DNA from: Deltaproteobacteria bacterium
GTDB lineage: Bacteria; Myxococcota_A; UBA9042
Assembly (NCBI GenBank): GCA_020632665.1
Contig: JACKFC010000020.1
Coordinates: forward strand, 17,265-81,264
Direction: 5' to 3'
Length of the DNA: 64,000 nucleotides
The notes under the pieces: generated by a model
Database searches by the model: none
What the model was told of the DNA's origin: nothing
Seen by the model: the letters and a program-made list of their open reading frames with translations, nothing else
Part shown: in pieces, positions 36,184-44,941 of the stretch
Position numbering within the stretch: the stretch's first letter is position 1
Layout of the letters: each line of letters starts with the position of its first letter
Translations under genes and position numbers: made by a program

Positions 36184-37763
36184 GCGCTGCCACCAAGCCG
36201 ACCGAGCTGCTCTTCGCCCACGCCTATTTCCTCCGCTTCGACCGCAAACTCTACGAGGCGATGCAGCCCTATCCGCCGATGGGCACGATCGTCGCGGCGG
36301 CGGTGGCGCGGCAGGCAGGCCGTGAAGTCGCGCTCTTCGACGCGATGCTGGCGCACGACGAGCGGGCCTTCGAGGCGGCGCTGGTGGCGCACAAGCCGCG
36401 CCTGGTCGTGCTCTACGAGGACAACTTCAACTACCTCAGCAAAATGTGCCTGCTGCGGATGCGCGAGGCGGCGCTGGTGATGCTGGCGGCGGCGCGGCGG
36501 CACGGCGTGCGGGCCTGGGTCTGCGGCTCGGACGCCTCGGACCACCCCGCGCCCTACCTCGACGCCGGCGCCGAGTTGGTGCTGGTCGGCGAGGGCGACG
36601 ATACACTGGCCGATCTGCTCGCTCGCGGGTGGGACAAGGACCCCGTCGACGCCGACGTTGCCGCGACGCTCGCCGGGCTCTGCTTCCGCCGTGGCGGCGA
36701 GCTGGTGCGGACGCCGCGGCGGGCGACGATCAAGGCGATGGACGCGCTGCCCTGGCCGGCCTGGGACCTCTGCGACCTCGACCACTACCGCCGCATCTGG
36801 AAGGAGCGCCACGGCCGCTTCTCGCTCAACCTGGTCAGCACGCGGGGCTGCCCCTACCACTGCAACTGGTGCGCCAAGCCGATCTGGGGCCAGCGCTACG
36901 CCATGCACAGCCCCGAGCAGGCCGCCGTCCTGGCGACCCACCTGCGCGAGACCTTCGGCGCCGAGCACCTGTGGTGGATGGACGATATCTTCGGCCTGAA
37001 GAAGGGCTGGGTCGGTGCGTTCGGTGAGGCGATGCGGCAGCGCGGCGGCACGCTGCCGTTCAAGGCGCTCTCGCGCGCCGACCTCTTGGTCCGCCCGGGT
37101 GAGGCCGACGCCTTCGCCGACGCCGGGGCCGAGGTCGTCTGGATGGGTGCCGAATCGGGCAGCCAGACCGTGCTCGACGCGATGGACAAGGGCACCAAGG
37201 TCGAGGAGATCGAGGAGGCCACCCGCCTGCTGCACGGCCGCGGGGTCGAGGTCGCCTACTTCCTGCAATTCGGCTACCCCGGCGAGACCCGCGCCGATAT
37301 CGAGGCCACCCGCGCCATGTTGCGCCGCTGCAAGCCCGACGATATCGGCATCTCGGTGAGCTATCCGCTGCCCGGGACCCGCTTCCACGACCGCGTCGCC
37401 GACCAGCTCGGTGTGAAGCAGCATTGGATCGACAGCTCCGACCTCGACATGCTCTACGAGGGGCCCTTCCCGACCGCGTTCTACCGCCACCTGCACCGCG
37501 TCGTGCACATGGACTACAAATCCCGGCGGACGCTGTGGCGGCTGCGGGGACAGACGCCGCGCAGCCATCGGCCAAGCCCGCGCGAGCTGGCCCGCGCCGC
37601 GGTCGACAGCGCGCTGCTGCCGATCGCCGAGGCGCGGCTCGACCACCTCGCCGCGCTGCCGCACCAGGGCGTGCGGGCGACCGGCGCGACGATGGACTTC
37701 GACGCCGCCGCCACGCCCAGCGCGCCCGACGGCAGCGCCCAGGCGCCGGGAGCTTCGGCATGA
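36180..37763 (+). CDS. B12-binding-type radical SAM protein 1
   Basis: A 527-residue protein. The first ~190 residues resemble the cobalamin-binding fold that precedes class B radical SAM domains (PYPPMGTIVAAAVARQAGREVALFDA, LVGEGDD), although no DxHxxG cobalt-ligand motif is evident. The [4Fe-4S] cluster cysteines are C224, C228 and C231 in RGCPYHCNWC. WMDDIF, VWMGAESGSQ and FLQFGYPGE are typical SAM-barrel strands. The C-terminal ~90 residues are Arg/Ala/Pro-rich. It overlaps the genes on both sides by four bases, so the three are made together. Methylation or another radical reaction on a lipid, sugar or peptide is possible. Confidence 0.9.
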   Translation: MSAATKPTELLFAHAYFLRFDRKLYEAMQPYPPMGTIVAAAVARQAGREVALFDAMLAHDERAFEAALVAHKPRLVVLYEDNFNYLSKMCLLRMREAALVMLAAARRHGVRAWVCGSDASDHPAPYLDAGAELVLVGEGDDTLADLLARGWDKDPVDADVAATLAGLCFRRGGELVRTPRRATIKAMDALPWPAWDLCDLDHYRRIWKERHGRFSLNLVSTRGCPYHCNWCAKPIWGQRYAMHSPEQAAVLATHLRETFGAEHLWWMDDIFGLKKGWVGAFGEAMRQRGGTLPFKALSRADLLVRPGEADAFADAGAEVVWMGAESGSQTVLDAMDKGTKVEEIEEATRLLHGRGVEVAYFLQFGYPGETRADIEATRAMLRRCKPDDIGISVSYPLPGTRFHDRVADQLGVKQHWIDSSDLDMLYEGPFPTAFYRHLHRVVHMDYKSRRTLWRLRGQTPRSHRPSPRELARAAVDSALLPIAEARLDHLAALPHQGVRATGATMDFDAAATPSAPDGSAQAPGASA

Positions 37764-39160
37764 TCGACCTGCTCCTCGGCCACGGCTGGTTCCTGCACGA
37801 GGACCCCGCCGAGCTCAAGGCGATGCGGCCCTACCCGCCGCTCGGGATGCTCTACGTCGGCGCCTACTTGCGGCAGCAGGGCTTTCGCGTCGCGGCGTGG
37901 GACGGGACCTTCCGCACCCGCGGCGAATTTCTCGGCGCCGTGCACGCCGCCAAGCCCGCGGTGGTCGGCCTCTACGCCAATATGGTGACGCGGCGGCACA
38001 TCCTGAAGATGGCGGCGGCGGCCAAGCGCGCCGGCTGCCGCGTCGTGGTCGGCGGCCCGGACCCGGCCAACTACGCCGACCGCTACCTCGCCCACGGCAT
38101 CGACGCGGTCGTCGTCGGCGAGGGCGAGCTGACGCTGACCGAGTTGATGCCGCTGCTGCTCGACGGAAAGCGCGATTTCTCGGGGATTGCCGGCGTGGTC
38201 TGGCAGGACGCGGACGGTGAGGTGATCCGCAACATGCCGCGGGCGCAGGTCAAGGACCTCGACAGCCTGCCGAACCCGGCGCGCGACCTGATCGACATCG
38301 GCGCCTACCTCGACTGCTGGAAGCGCCACCACGGCAGCAGCAGCGTCAACCTGATCACCGCGCGCGGCTGCCCTTTCCACTGCAATTGGTGCAGCCACGC
38401 CGTCTACGGCCACAGCCACCGCCGCCGCACGCCGGCGCACGTCGCCGACGAGGTGCAGGGGCTGCTCGAGCGCTACCGCCCCGACCAGCTCTGGTATGCC
38501 GACGACGTGTTCACCATCCACAAGAAGTGGCTGCTGAAGTACGCCAACGAGCTCGAGCGCCGCGGCCTGCGCGTGCCCTTCGAGACGATCACCCGCGAGG
38601 ACCGGCTCGACGACGAGATCATCGCCACGCTCGCGCGGATGGGCGCCCGGCGGATCTGGGTCGGCGCCGAATCCGGCAGCCAGCGCATCCTCGACGCGAT
38701 GCAGCGCAGCACCGATGCCGAGCGCGTGGTCGAGATGGTCCGCAAGCTCGAAGAGGCCGGCATCGAGACCGGCATGTTCTTGATGCTCGGCTACGAAGGC
38801 GAAGAGCTCGAGGATATCGAGGCCAGCATCGATATGGTCTCGCGCGCGCGGCCCGGCGTCTTCCTGACCACCGTGAGCTACCCGATCGCCGGCACGCCTT
38901 ACGCCGCCAAGGTCGAAGACCGCACCTTCGAGGCCCGCGCATGGGCCGAGGGCAGCGACCGCGACCGGCATATCCGCGGTCGGCACTCGATGCGCTGGTT
39001 CGAGGCCGCCAACCGCTGGATGGTGCACGAGGTCGCGAAGCGGCAGGCCGTGGCGGTCGGGGTCGGCAGCGGCCGGGACGCGGCGAAAATCGGCTGGCAT
39101 GCGGCGCAGAGCGCGCTGGGGCGGATCGGGATGCGGCGGTTCGCTGGCGAGCGGGTGTAG
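37760..39160 (+). CDS. B12-binding-type radical SAM protein 2
   Basis: A 466-residue paralogue of the preceding protein. MRPYPPLGMLYVGAYLRQQG and VVVGEGELTLTELMP belong to the N-terminal B12-binding-like fold, again without a clear DxHxxG. Cluster cysteines are C204, C208 and C211 in RGCPFHCNWC. WYADDVFTI, RIWVGAESGSQRILDAM and GMFLMLGYEGE follow in the barrel. The two proteins share order and motifs but differ clearly in sequence, so they probably catalyse successive or alternative steps. It is the last gene of the cluster and converges on the zeta toxin gene. Confidence 0.9.
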   Translation: MIDLLLGHGWFLHEDPAELKAMRPYPPLGMLYVGAYLRQQGFRVAAWDGTFRTRGEFLGAVHAAKPAVVGLYANMVTRRHILKMAAAAKRAGCRVVVGGPDPANYADRYLAHGIDAVVVGEGELTLTELMPLLLDGKRDFSGIAGVVWQDADGEVIRNMPRAQVKDLDSLPNPARDLIDIGAYLDCWKRHHGSSSVNLITARGCPFHCNWCSHAVYGHSHRRRTPAHVADEVQGLLERYRPDQLWYADDVFTIHKKWLLKYANELERRGLRVPFETITREDRLDDEIIATLARMGARRIWVGAESGSQRILDAMQRSTDAERVVEMVRKLEEAGIETGMFLMLGYEGEELEDIEASIDMVSRARPGVFLTTVSYPIAGTPYAAKVEDRTFEARAWAEGSDRDRHIRGRHSMRWFEAANRWMVHEVAKRQAVAVGVGSGRDAAKIGWHAAQSALGRIGMRRFAGERV

Positions 39161-39217
39161 TGCGTTCGCGAGTTTGCGCCGACCATTCGAATGGAAATCG
39201 ACCAGACGGTGCGGCCG

Positions 39218-39799
39218 TCAACCCGAGAGCCCCGCACGCTCGACCCAGCCGGGGACGTCCCTGGCCAGCCAGACGCGGTTGCCACGCTCGTAGCGAACGA
39301 CGTCCCGCAGCGGTCGTTCGGGCTCCGTGTTGTCGACGATGTAGGCACGCGAGGCGGTCACGATCGCTTGCCGTAGCAGGCCGGGAATCCGGGCGTAGCG
39401 CGCCGCGATGCGATCGGCGGGCACGGGATGACCGCCGAGATCGACGCGATCTGCAACGCGGGCGATGGCGAGGTCCGCGCTTTCGAGGCTGATCCAGGTC
39501 AACCAGACGGCGTAGCCGGCCGAGGAAGCGTCGCGCAGCAACTCGAGCTTGGACCGATGGGAGAAGACCGTCTCGGCGATGAAGCTTCGGCGCTCGTTGA
39601 TGAGCGTCTCGCGACGTTCACGCGCCCAATGTGCAGCCTCCCAGACGTGTGCGTCGGCGCCTTTGCCCCAGCGGTCGCGTGCGTCGTCGTCTGCGTTGAC
39701 GAAGGGCATCGCCAGGCGCGGGAGGATTTTCTGCCGGACGTAGGTCGACTTGCCCGCGCCGTTGGAGCCGGCCACGACCCAAAGGAGCGGCGTCGTCAT
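39218..39799 (-). CDS. Zeta-type toxin kinase (P-loop)
   Basis: A 193-residue protein. The Walker A motif is GSNGAGKST (about residues 11-19), followed by FVNADDDARDRW, FIAETVFSH and LGGHPVPADRIAARY. This is the pattern of zeta/PezT-like kinases, which phosphorylate UDP-sugar precursors of peptidoglycan. Its ATG overlaps the stop of the ParD-like antitoxin gene by four bases, the usual toxin-second arrangement. The full-length motif set suggests it is intact. Confidence 0.88.
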   Translation of the reverse strand: MTTPLLWVVAGSNGAGKSTYVRQKILPRLAMPFVNADDDARDRWGKGADAHVWEAAHWARERRETLINERRSFIAETVFSHRSKLELLRDASSAGYAVWLTWISLESADLAIARVADRVDLGGHPVPADRIAARYARIPGLLRQAIVTASRAYIVDNTEPERPLRDVVRYERGNRVWLARDVPGWVERAGLSG

Positions 39800-40152
39800 C
39801 GTGCTTCGGAGTCGCCGGGGCGCACGACCTTGCCGCTCGAGTCGATGTAGCTCGGTCGCAGCGTCCTGTGGGCCAACTCTGCCGCGAGGCCAGCATCGCC
39901 GTGTGGCGTGACGATCTCTTCTTCGAGCGAGGCCAATACCAAGGCCCGCTCGTCGCCATCGAGGGCGTCGAAATCCAGTTGCGCCGAGAGAGCGGCACGA
40001 ACGCGATCTGCCGAGGCGAGGCGCTCGCGTTCGATGGCCCGCCCGATGCGGGCCCAGTGCTCGACCTGCTGCGTGGTCGAGCGTGACCAGAGCGGCGCCT
40101 CGGCGCGGGCGGCTTCGACAATATCGTCGTGGAGCTTGAGGGCGCTGGGCAT
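39796..40152 (-). CDS. ParD-like antitoxin
   Basis: A 118-residue protein. Residues 1-45, with LHDDIVEAARAEAPLWSRST and QQVEHWARIGRAIE, match the ParD-like antitoxin family formerly called DUF3423. The rest is acidic and helical and could neutralise the adjacent zeta-like toxin. GGAGGAGG lies about six bases before the ATG. It is the first gene of the pair. Confidence 0.85.
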   Translation of the reverse strand: MPSALKLHDDIVEAARAEAPLWSRSTTQQVEHWARIGRAIERERLASADRVRAALSAQLDFDALDGDERALVLASLEEEIVTPHGDAGLAAELAHRTLRPSYIDSSGKVVRPGDSEAR

Positions 40153-40211
40153 CGTGGCCTCCTCCGCTGCGGGCGGATTCTACGCCCTGGGGCTCCCACG
40201 ATACGGACTTG

Positions 40212-40228
40212 GGTTGCAATGTGCAACC
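40212..40228. promoter_or_regulatory. Inverted repeat, candidate operator of the ParD-like/zeta module
   Basis: The perfect 7-bp inverted repeat ggttgca-atg-tgcaacc lies about 60 bp before the antitoxin ATG, in a 131-bp gap. Antitoxins of this class usually bind such palindromes to repress their own operon. Binding here is inferred. Confidence 0.5.
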
Positions 40229-40283
40229 ACACTGAACAAGGCGAACCAGGTGACGGACACGTGTGCGAGCGGACACGCGTTCG

Positions 40284-40691
40284 CTAGTGGAATGGATTTT
40301 CGACCCGAACCCCATCCAGCGTCGCGCCCGCCTGCAAGTCTTCGGTCCAGACCCGTTCGCACCCGGCGGCGCTCGCGGCGCGAACGACCAGCGCGTCCCA
40401 GAACGAGATCGACCGCAGCCGGTGCAGATCGATCGCGCCGAGGATGAGCTCGGTCGAGATCTGCACCGTCTCCAGGGACGCGAAGAGCTCGACGTAGCGA
40501 CGGGCCGCCGCGGCGTCGATGCCCATCTTCCGCGTCGCGACGTTGAAGAACTCCTGCAAGACCTGGGTCGAGACGACGCCGTCGCCGCGCCGGAGGCACG
40601 CCTCCACGAGCGCACGGGCACGGGCGTTCCGCTCGGGGTCCGTGGCATCAACCGCGTAGACCAAGACGTTGGTGTCGAGGAAGCTGCTCAT
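40284..40691 (-). CDS. PIN-domain toxin (VapC-type ribonuclease)
   Basis: A 135-residue PIN protein. The acidic metal-binding residues are visible in FLDTNVLVYAVD, QEFFNVAT, SFWDALVVRAA and WTEDLQAG. Such toxins cut RNA, often tRNA or rRNA, when not bound by their antitoxin. Its ATG overlaps the antitoxin stop by four bases. Length and motifs suggest it is intact. It lies 131 bp upstream of the ParD-like/zeta module on the same strand. Confidence 0.92.
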   Translation of the reverse strand: MSSFLDTNVLVYAVDATDPERNARARALVEACLRRGDGVVSTQVLQEFFNVATRKMGIDAAAARRYVELFASLETVQISTELILGAIDLHRLRSISFWDALVVRAASAAGCERVWTEDLQAGATLDGVRVENPFH

Positions 40692-40921
40692 CCGTTGCGC
40701 CGAGCGTCGTAGGCGTCCTCGCGCCGGAAGGAGCCCTCGAGCGTGCCTCGCTTCGTCTCGGTCAAGGCGAGGAATTCGTCGGCCACCGCCTCCCGACTGC
40801 GGGCTCCGGCGAGGCGCTCGAGCGTCTCACGCAAGACGTCGTTGAGGCTTCGGCCCTGCCTACGTGCTGCCGCCCTCGCGCGCCGGATGACGTCTTCGTC
40901 GGCGCTGATGGTCAGGTTCAT
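40688..40921 (-). CDS. Ribbon-helix-helix antitoxin (VapB-type partner of PIN toxin)
   Basis: A 77-residue protein starting MNLTISADEDVIRRARAAAR, then GRSLNDVLRETLERLAG. This is the ribbon-helix-helix layout of antitoxins that pair with PIN toxins, with a basic DNA-binding first half and a charged tail that would occupy the toxin. It is the first gene of the pair. Confidence 0.85.
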   Translation of the reverse strand: MNLTISADEDVIRRARAAARRQGRSLNDVLRETLERLAGARSREAVADEFLALTETKRGTLEGSFRREDAYDARRNG

Positions 40922-41243
40922 GGGCTCGCTCCTGTTTCCGTGTGCACGGAACCCGTGTCAACGCTAGGGCTGCCGCCGCGGGCGGTCAAGCAACAAGACG
41001 GTGGCGCCCGTTTTTGAAGGGTGGCTCCGATTGGGCTCGGGGCGCTCTGCTTGCCGCCGAGGAGCCACAATTGTCAGAGCGAGAGTCACGGTTCGAAAAT
41101 CGCACCCTGATCGCCGTAGTGACGAAGGCCACGATGACGTCCGTTGCCGTAGAAGTCAAAAAGTGCTTGAGAGAGAGAGAGTTGTGGTCCTATCTGAACA
41201 CCGTGTGTAGTTCGCCGAAGAAGGGCGACGTCAGGAGGAGAAG
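40922..41243. other. 322-bp gap between TA modules and the duplicated cassette
   Basis: No convincing gene is present. It holds the candidate antitoxin operator (40936-40951), a short GA microsatellite near 41169-41182, and a strong ribosome site (aggaggag) just before the gene at 41244. Its composition looks less GC-rich than the flanking core genes. It must contain the promoter for the five-gene cassette and for the RHH/PIN pair. Confidence 0.6.
40936..40951. promoter_or_regulatory. Inverted repeat, candidate operator of the RHH/PIN module
   Basis: The perfect 7-bp inverted repeat ttccgtg-tg-cacggaa ends 14 bases from the antitoxin ATG. Its position and symmetry fit autoregulation by the ribbon-helix-helix antitoxin. 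This is inferred from placement only. Confidence 0.55.
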
Positions 41244-41720
41244 ATGGGCAACGGACGAACTTTCCTGTGGCAAGACGTGCAGGTGGTGCTCGACGACAAG
41301 AGCAGCGACGCACAGGCCTTCGAGTGGCGGACGCCGCCTGAGGCCTACCTCCGTACCAACGGCGCGCGGGCAGTGCGCTTCTCGTTCGAGCTGACATGTG
41401 TGCCGCTCGGCACGGTTGCAAACTACGCCAAGGTCGAGTTTGAAACCGCCGACACCCCCGAGCCGTTCAACATCATCGGACCGACCAGTTCCGACCGCGG
41501 ACCGTGGACTCCGATGAGCTCGACTGGGGGAACCAGCAGCTTCGACGGATCACGCGGCAAGGACTCGTTCCATGCGACCTTCAATGGCCTCGTTACCGAG
41601 ACCCCAGCGCTGGCGGGCCTGCACGAGTATGTCCGTGTCCGCCTTTACAATCCAGACGAAACCGCCGGTGCGAAGCAGTGGGTTCACTTCCGCGTGTGGG
41701 CTACGCTCGTCGACTGCTGA
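41244..41720 (+). CDS. Small beta-rich protein, first gene of the duplicated cassette
   Basis: A 158-residue protein with no signal peptide, ending in Cys (TLVDC). The ribosome site aggaggag is very strong. Alternating hydrophobic residues (VRFSFELTCVPLG, YVRVRLYNPDE, WVHFRVWATL) suggest a beta sandwich. No family was recognised. The next gene, a large Trp-rich protein, starts 12 bp after the stop, so the two are probably co-transcribed. It could be a substrate or binding partner of the large proteins, which is only a guess. Confidence 0.7.
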   Translation: MGNGRTFLWQDVQVVLDDKSSDAQAFEWRTPPEAYLRTNGARAVRFSFELTCVPLGTVANYAKVEFETADTPEPFNIIGPTSSDRGPWTPMSSTGGTSSFDGSRGKDSFHATFNGLVTETPALAGLHEYVRVRLYNPDETAGAKQWVHFRVWATLVDC

Positions 41721-41732
41721 TCGGTAGCTCGG

Positions 41733-44039
41733 ATGCCCTACCTCACCGCCAAGCAGCGGCTGCAGAAGCTGGTCGCCTTGTACGGCGCGCGCGAGGGCTT
41801 GCGCCGGCTGCTGGCCGAGGATGGCGTCGCTACGGCGGGCGCGGCAGCCGGCAGCACCAAGCCGCTGCTGGGCAAGGCCCTCGAACTTCCGTCGTGGATC
41901 ACCCCCGAGCGGGCAGCCGCGATCGTTCAGCACTTCCTCCACGGTCAGCTTTTGCTACCCTGGCATCTCGCGCCGTTCTGGCAGGATCGATGGGTGGCGG
42001 AGGAGTGGCCGATGGTGGGAGCGCCTGCTGCGTCGGGTTGGGAGCAGGGGGAGATGCCCGCGGCACAGCCCTTCGAAGCGTCGGAGCCCGCTTTTCCGCA
42101 GTTCGAAGATCTGGGCACACTGCCCGGGGTTGCGCCGCCGCCGGTGTTGCCAACGGCCCCGCCGGCGCTCTGGACGACCCTGGTCGAGTTGTACGGCGAC
42201 AACGTCTGGCTTTGGACGAAGTACCGCAAGTACTTTCTGCCGGTGGCTGGCGCGCAGCCGCTGCTCGCCGGGGTGCTGCTGGCGCACGAGGTTGACCAGG
42301 GACCGGTCTCGTTGGAGCTGGAGATCGTGCAGACCGCGGCGCAGGTCTCACCGAAGGCCCTGGTCGAGGTCGACTGCTTTGCCTACACGTTGGCCGTGGC
42401 GATCGGTACGCTCGAGAGCGTCGACTTTGCGACCGGTCACAATGTGATGCCGAAGGGGTATCCCTCCCAGTGGCAGGCGCCTGAGCCACCGCCGACGTTG
42501 TGGGCATCTCCGCTGCATGGGGACCAGCGGTTCTGGCACGAGTTCGACGAGCCTCCCGTTGGCGATCGCAGGCGGTACGTCCGGCAAGGGTTGACGCGGC
42601 TGGAGGCGGTGCGGGTTTGGGCGCGGCGGGTGGCGATTTGCTTGTGGGGTGATGCGAACGGGCATTGGGGGCGGTGGCCTTGGCGGTTGGAGGTCGCGAC
42701 CCAGGCAGAGCTCCGACTCTTGCTCGCTTGGGACCCGCGGGACTGGAGAATTCAGAACCCATCCACGTCGTACCCGACTGCCGCGATTCAAGACCAATAT
42801 CCATTTTGGGACTTGAAGTCGATCGCGACGACGACCGACACCGACGAACCTCTTCTTTGCGAGTGTTCGCAGCTGTTTTGGCCACTGAAAACACAGGGTC
42901 GAGATGTTGGCTGGATACCAATTGGCTTCTGGGACACCAACCCCTACCTCGCTTGGCAACTGACGCGGCATTCGTCCACGTTCGCATGGCAACAAAGTTC
43001 AGATGTTCAAACGCATTCCCTGCGTGCTGCTGCCGCGGCGACAGGCATCCTGCGGTCCTCCGGATTCTGCCACGGCAGCGGCAACCTCAAGCCGTCAGAA
43101 GCTCGGATCGCGCCACGATACCGGGCGTTCGGCAACGACTACCACGACCTGAATATGGCGGAGTTGATGAACTTCAACAACTCAGGATGTCAGGCCAACG
43201 GCCCATTGCTGTGCGCGCTTCTGCGCGCAATGTCGATGCCCAACCGCCTCTCGCAGGGAGTCTATCCGAAGGCGCCCCAGCCGACGGTGCACGTGATCGG
43301 AAGTCAGTCGGTCGGCCTCGCAGTCATGGCTCCGGCCACCATTTCGGACGATGGATACGGCCACAAGGCCGTCCTCGTACAGTTCTGCGACCGCGCCTAC
43401 TACGTCAGTCACGCGGACGACGCGCTCAGTTGGCTCGGTCTGCGATTCACAGAGCCACACAAGGCGTGGTTGGCGCTAGAAGAATACATGCTTCTCCTCG
43501 CCACGAGGGACGGTACGGTGTGGTTTTCCCACCGAGCGGCGCTGACCAAGGAAGCCTGCATACATGGCGACCGGTGGGTGACGCAAGCCCATGATGCGAT
43601 GCTCGATCTAGCCGGACCTAGCGAGCCCCAAGGCGCCCTGCCTTGGTTCCGATGGCCCCGACGCGCCTGGGACGACACGCTGCAGAAGTCGACGGTGAAT
43701 GCGCGAACATCGGTTGTGGCGCTGCTCGCGCAGCACGGCGAGGAAGTCCTCGAACCCTCAACGCTAGCGGCGCACGCGGCGTGGCCTACCGCCAGGATCC
43801 TCGCTGCAAAGTTCCTGACCGGCGACTATGGCAAGGTGCAAGCGGCAATCCCTGGCACCAAGTTCAGCGGCTACCTTCGCGGCGCAGACTCTGCGTACAA
43901 CAAGCGGTTCTGCGGCACACGTGGCCAACTGCCTGCCAACTACATCATCGATGGGAAAGGGGCACACGACGATCCCGAGGTCGTCGTCGGAATTCTCCGC
44001 ATCGCGCTCTGGTTGAACTCGCAATGGCAAGATGTATGA
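41733..44039 (+). CDS. Large Trp-rich protein with possible transglutaminase-like core, copy 1
   Basis: A 768-residue protein with no signal peptide. Shared with the copy at 44938 are FWQD (about residue 86), GYPSQW, SPLHGDQRFW, EAxRVWARRVAI, TNxYLAW, and a C-terminal segment. In that segment SGCQANGPLLCALLRAMSMP resembles the Cys helix of transglutaminase/papain-like folds, with C486 as candidate nucleophile. H544 (GHKAVLVQF) and D562 (SHADD) sit at positions fitting a Cys-His-Asp triad. That reading is inference; no family name was recalled. Base composition around 42.7-44.0 kb is less GC-rich than surrounding genes, which suggests a different history. Its stop overlaps the next ATG by four bases. 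Its own ribosome site is weak. Confidence 0.75.
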   Translation: MPYLTAKQRLQKLVALYGAREGLRRLLAEDGVATAGAAAGSTKPLLGKALELPSWITPERAAAIVQHFLHGQLLLPWHLAPFWQDRWVAEEWPMVGAPAASGWEQGEMPAAQPFEASEPAFPQFEDLGTLPGVAPPPVLPTAPPALWTTLVELYGDNVWLWTKYRKYFLPVAGAQPLLAGVLLAHEVDQGPVSLELEIVQTAAQVSPKALVEVDCFAYTLAVAIGTLESVDFATGHNVMPKGYPSQWQAPEPPPTLWASPLHGDQRFWHEFDEPPVGDRRRYVRQGLTRLEAVRVWARRVAICLWGDANGHWGRWPWRLEVATQAELRLLLAWDPRDWRIQNPSTSYPTAAIQDQYPFWDLKSIATTTDTDEPLLCECSQLFWPLKTQGRDVGWIPIGFWDTNPYLAWQLTRHSSTFAWQQSSDVQTHSLRAAAAATGILRSSGFCHGSGNLKPSEARIAPRYRAFGNDYHDLNMAELMNFNNSGCQANGPLLCALLRAMSMPNRLSQGVYPKAPQPTVHVIGSQSVGLAVMAPATISDDGYGHKAVLVQFCDRAYYVSHADDALSWLGLRFTEPHKAWLALEEYMLLLATRDGTVWFSHRAALTKEACIHGDRWVTQAHDAMLDLAGPSEPQGALPWFRWPRRAWDDTLQKSTVNARTSVVALLAQHGEEVLEPSTLAAHAAWPTARILAAKFLTGDYGKVQAAIPGTKFSGYLRGADSAYNKRFCGTRGQLPANYIIDGKGAHDDPEVVVGILRIALWLNSQWQDV

Positions 44040-44941
44040 AGCCGCAAGCTCGCCATGCCTGGGTCTACGCAATTACGTGGTCCGTGGCGCTCGCATGTCA
44101 TGACGGCGGCCACGTTGAGCCTGCGGCCGACGGTGTGTCTCCGTCGTACCACGATGGAAGCATTCGGGGGTCCGATTCCAGCACCGGCGACGGTGACCTC
44201 CATGTACCACCGGGAACCCCGGACGCCGCAGCCGATTCCAATGCCGCCGATGCAGCGCTTCGGGAAGATTGGCCGCCTGGATACTGCACCAATCTCCTTC
44301 CCTGCGACGCTGCGAAGGACTGTCCCTCAGGTACGTACTGCTTGCCCTACGCCATGGGCTGGCGGTGCACACCGGGTTGCCTCTCCGAGTGCGGTGAAGA
44401 GTGTCCGGAGTTCTACGGTAGCTGCGACATTCTCGACGGCGGCGCAGAAGCCATCTTCGCATGTTCGAATCGGGACTCGTGGTTTCCGTACGGTATGCCA
44501 TGTGTATCTGATGCGGATTGCCGGCTCGAGCTCCTGCCAACAGAAGCGGGGAGAGCAATGTTTCGCTGCGCGTTGGTGCAGGCTGCAGGGAAACCAACCT
44601 TCAAGCAGTGCCTGCGCAGATGCATCGGCGATTGGAACTGTGGTGCGACCGAGACATGCGCCTCCGCAGAAGGTCGTTCATCGAGCGGCTCCGGTGTGTG
44701 CAGACCGAAGTCGGGCAAGGCGAAGTGTCGAGCGTGGTCGGTGGTGAATAGCTCGATAGGACGCTGTCATCGAGCGAACGTCCACGGTTCCTGCGAAGGC
44801 AGCGCACACTGCACGACGGTTGGTGAGCTCCCCACCTGCGACGCCCCCGAGCCCGCCTCCGAAACCTGCGGCCCAGCCGGCACCGGCGACGGCATCGACC
44901 AAGACTGCGACGGCGAGACCGACGAGGGGTGCGGACCATGA
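44036..44941 (+). CDS. Cys-rich secreted protein with MopE-type C-terminal motif, copy 1
   Basis: A 301-residue protein starting MKPQARHAWVYAITWSVALA, then a Cys; the cleavage site ALAC is an imperfect lipobox, so it is secreted and possibly lipidated. An ATG four codons upstream is an alternative. An Asp/Ala/Ser-rich tether is followed by about 24 Cys. The C terminus GIDQDCDGETDEGC is the metal-binding-type motif of MopE (Cu-binding_MopE family). It overlaps the large gene before it and the large gene after it by four bases each. The partner lipoprotein at 47600 shares the ending. Confidence 0.78.
   Translation: MKPQARHAWVYAITWSVALACHDGGHVEPAADGVSPSYHDGSIRGSDSSTGDGDLHVPPGTPDAAADSNAADAALREDWPPGYCTNLLPCDAAKDCPSGTYCLPYAMGWRCTPGCLSECGEECPEFYGSCDILDGGAEAIFACSNRDSWFPYGMPCVSDADCRLELLPTEAGRAMFRCALVQAAGKPTFKQCLRRCIGDWNCGATETCASAEGRSSSGSGVCRPKSGKAKCRAWSVVNSSIGRCHRANVHGSCEGSAHCTTVGELPTCDAPEPASETCGPAGTGDGIDQDCDGETDEGCGP
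44884..44933. repeat. 50-bp direct repeat, left copy
   Basis: These 50 bases are identical to 49249-49298. They encode the same GDGIDQDCDGETDEGC ending of the two lipoproteins. The copies are 4365 bp apart, which matches one duplicated large-protein/lipoprotein unit. Confidence 0.95.

Noticed and set aside
40257..40277. acacgtgt palindrome and cggacacg direct repeats near the PIN gene end
   Set aside because: They lie at the 3' end of the RHH/PIN pair rather than at a start, and the repeats are only two, so an operator or iteron is not supported.
41089..41105. A ggttcgaa stretch resembling a tRNA T-loop
   Set aside because: No paired T-stem, acceptor stem or anticodon arm can be drawn around it, so it is not a tRNA.
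41169..41182. GA microsatellite
   Set aside because: It is short, in non-coding DNA, and not next to a start codon or promoter box, so phase variation is not supported.
44929..44937. GTG start for the second large Trp-rich protein
   Set aside because: The ATG at 44938 overlaps the preceding stop by four bases, as do many neighbours, and is the simpler choice.
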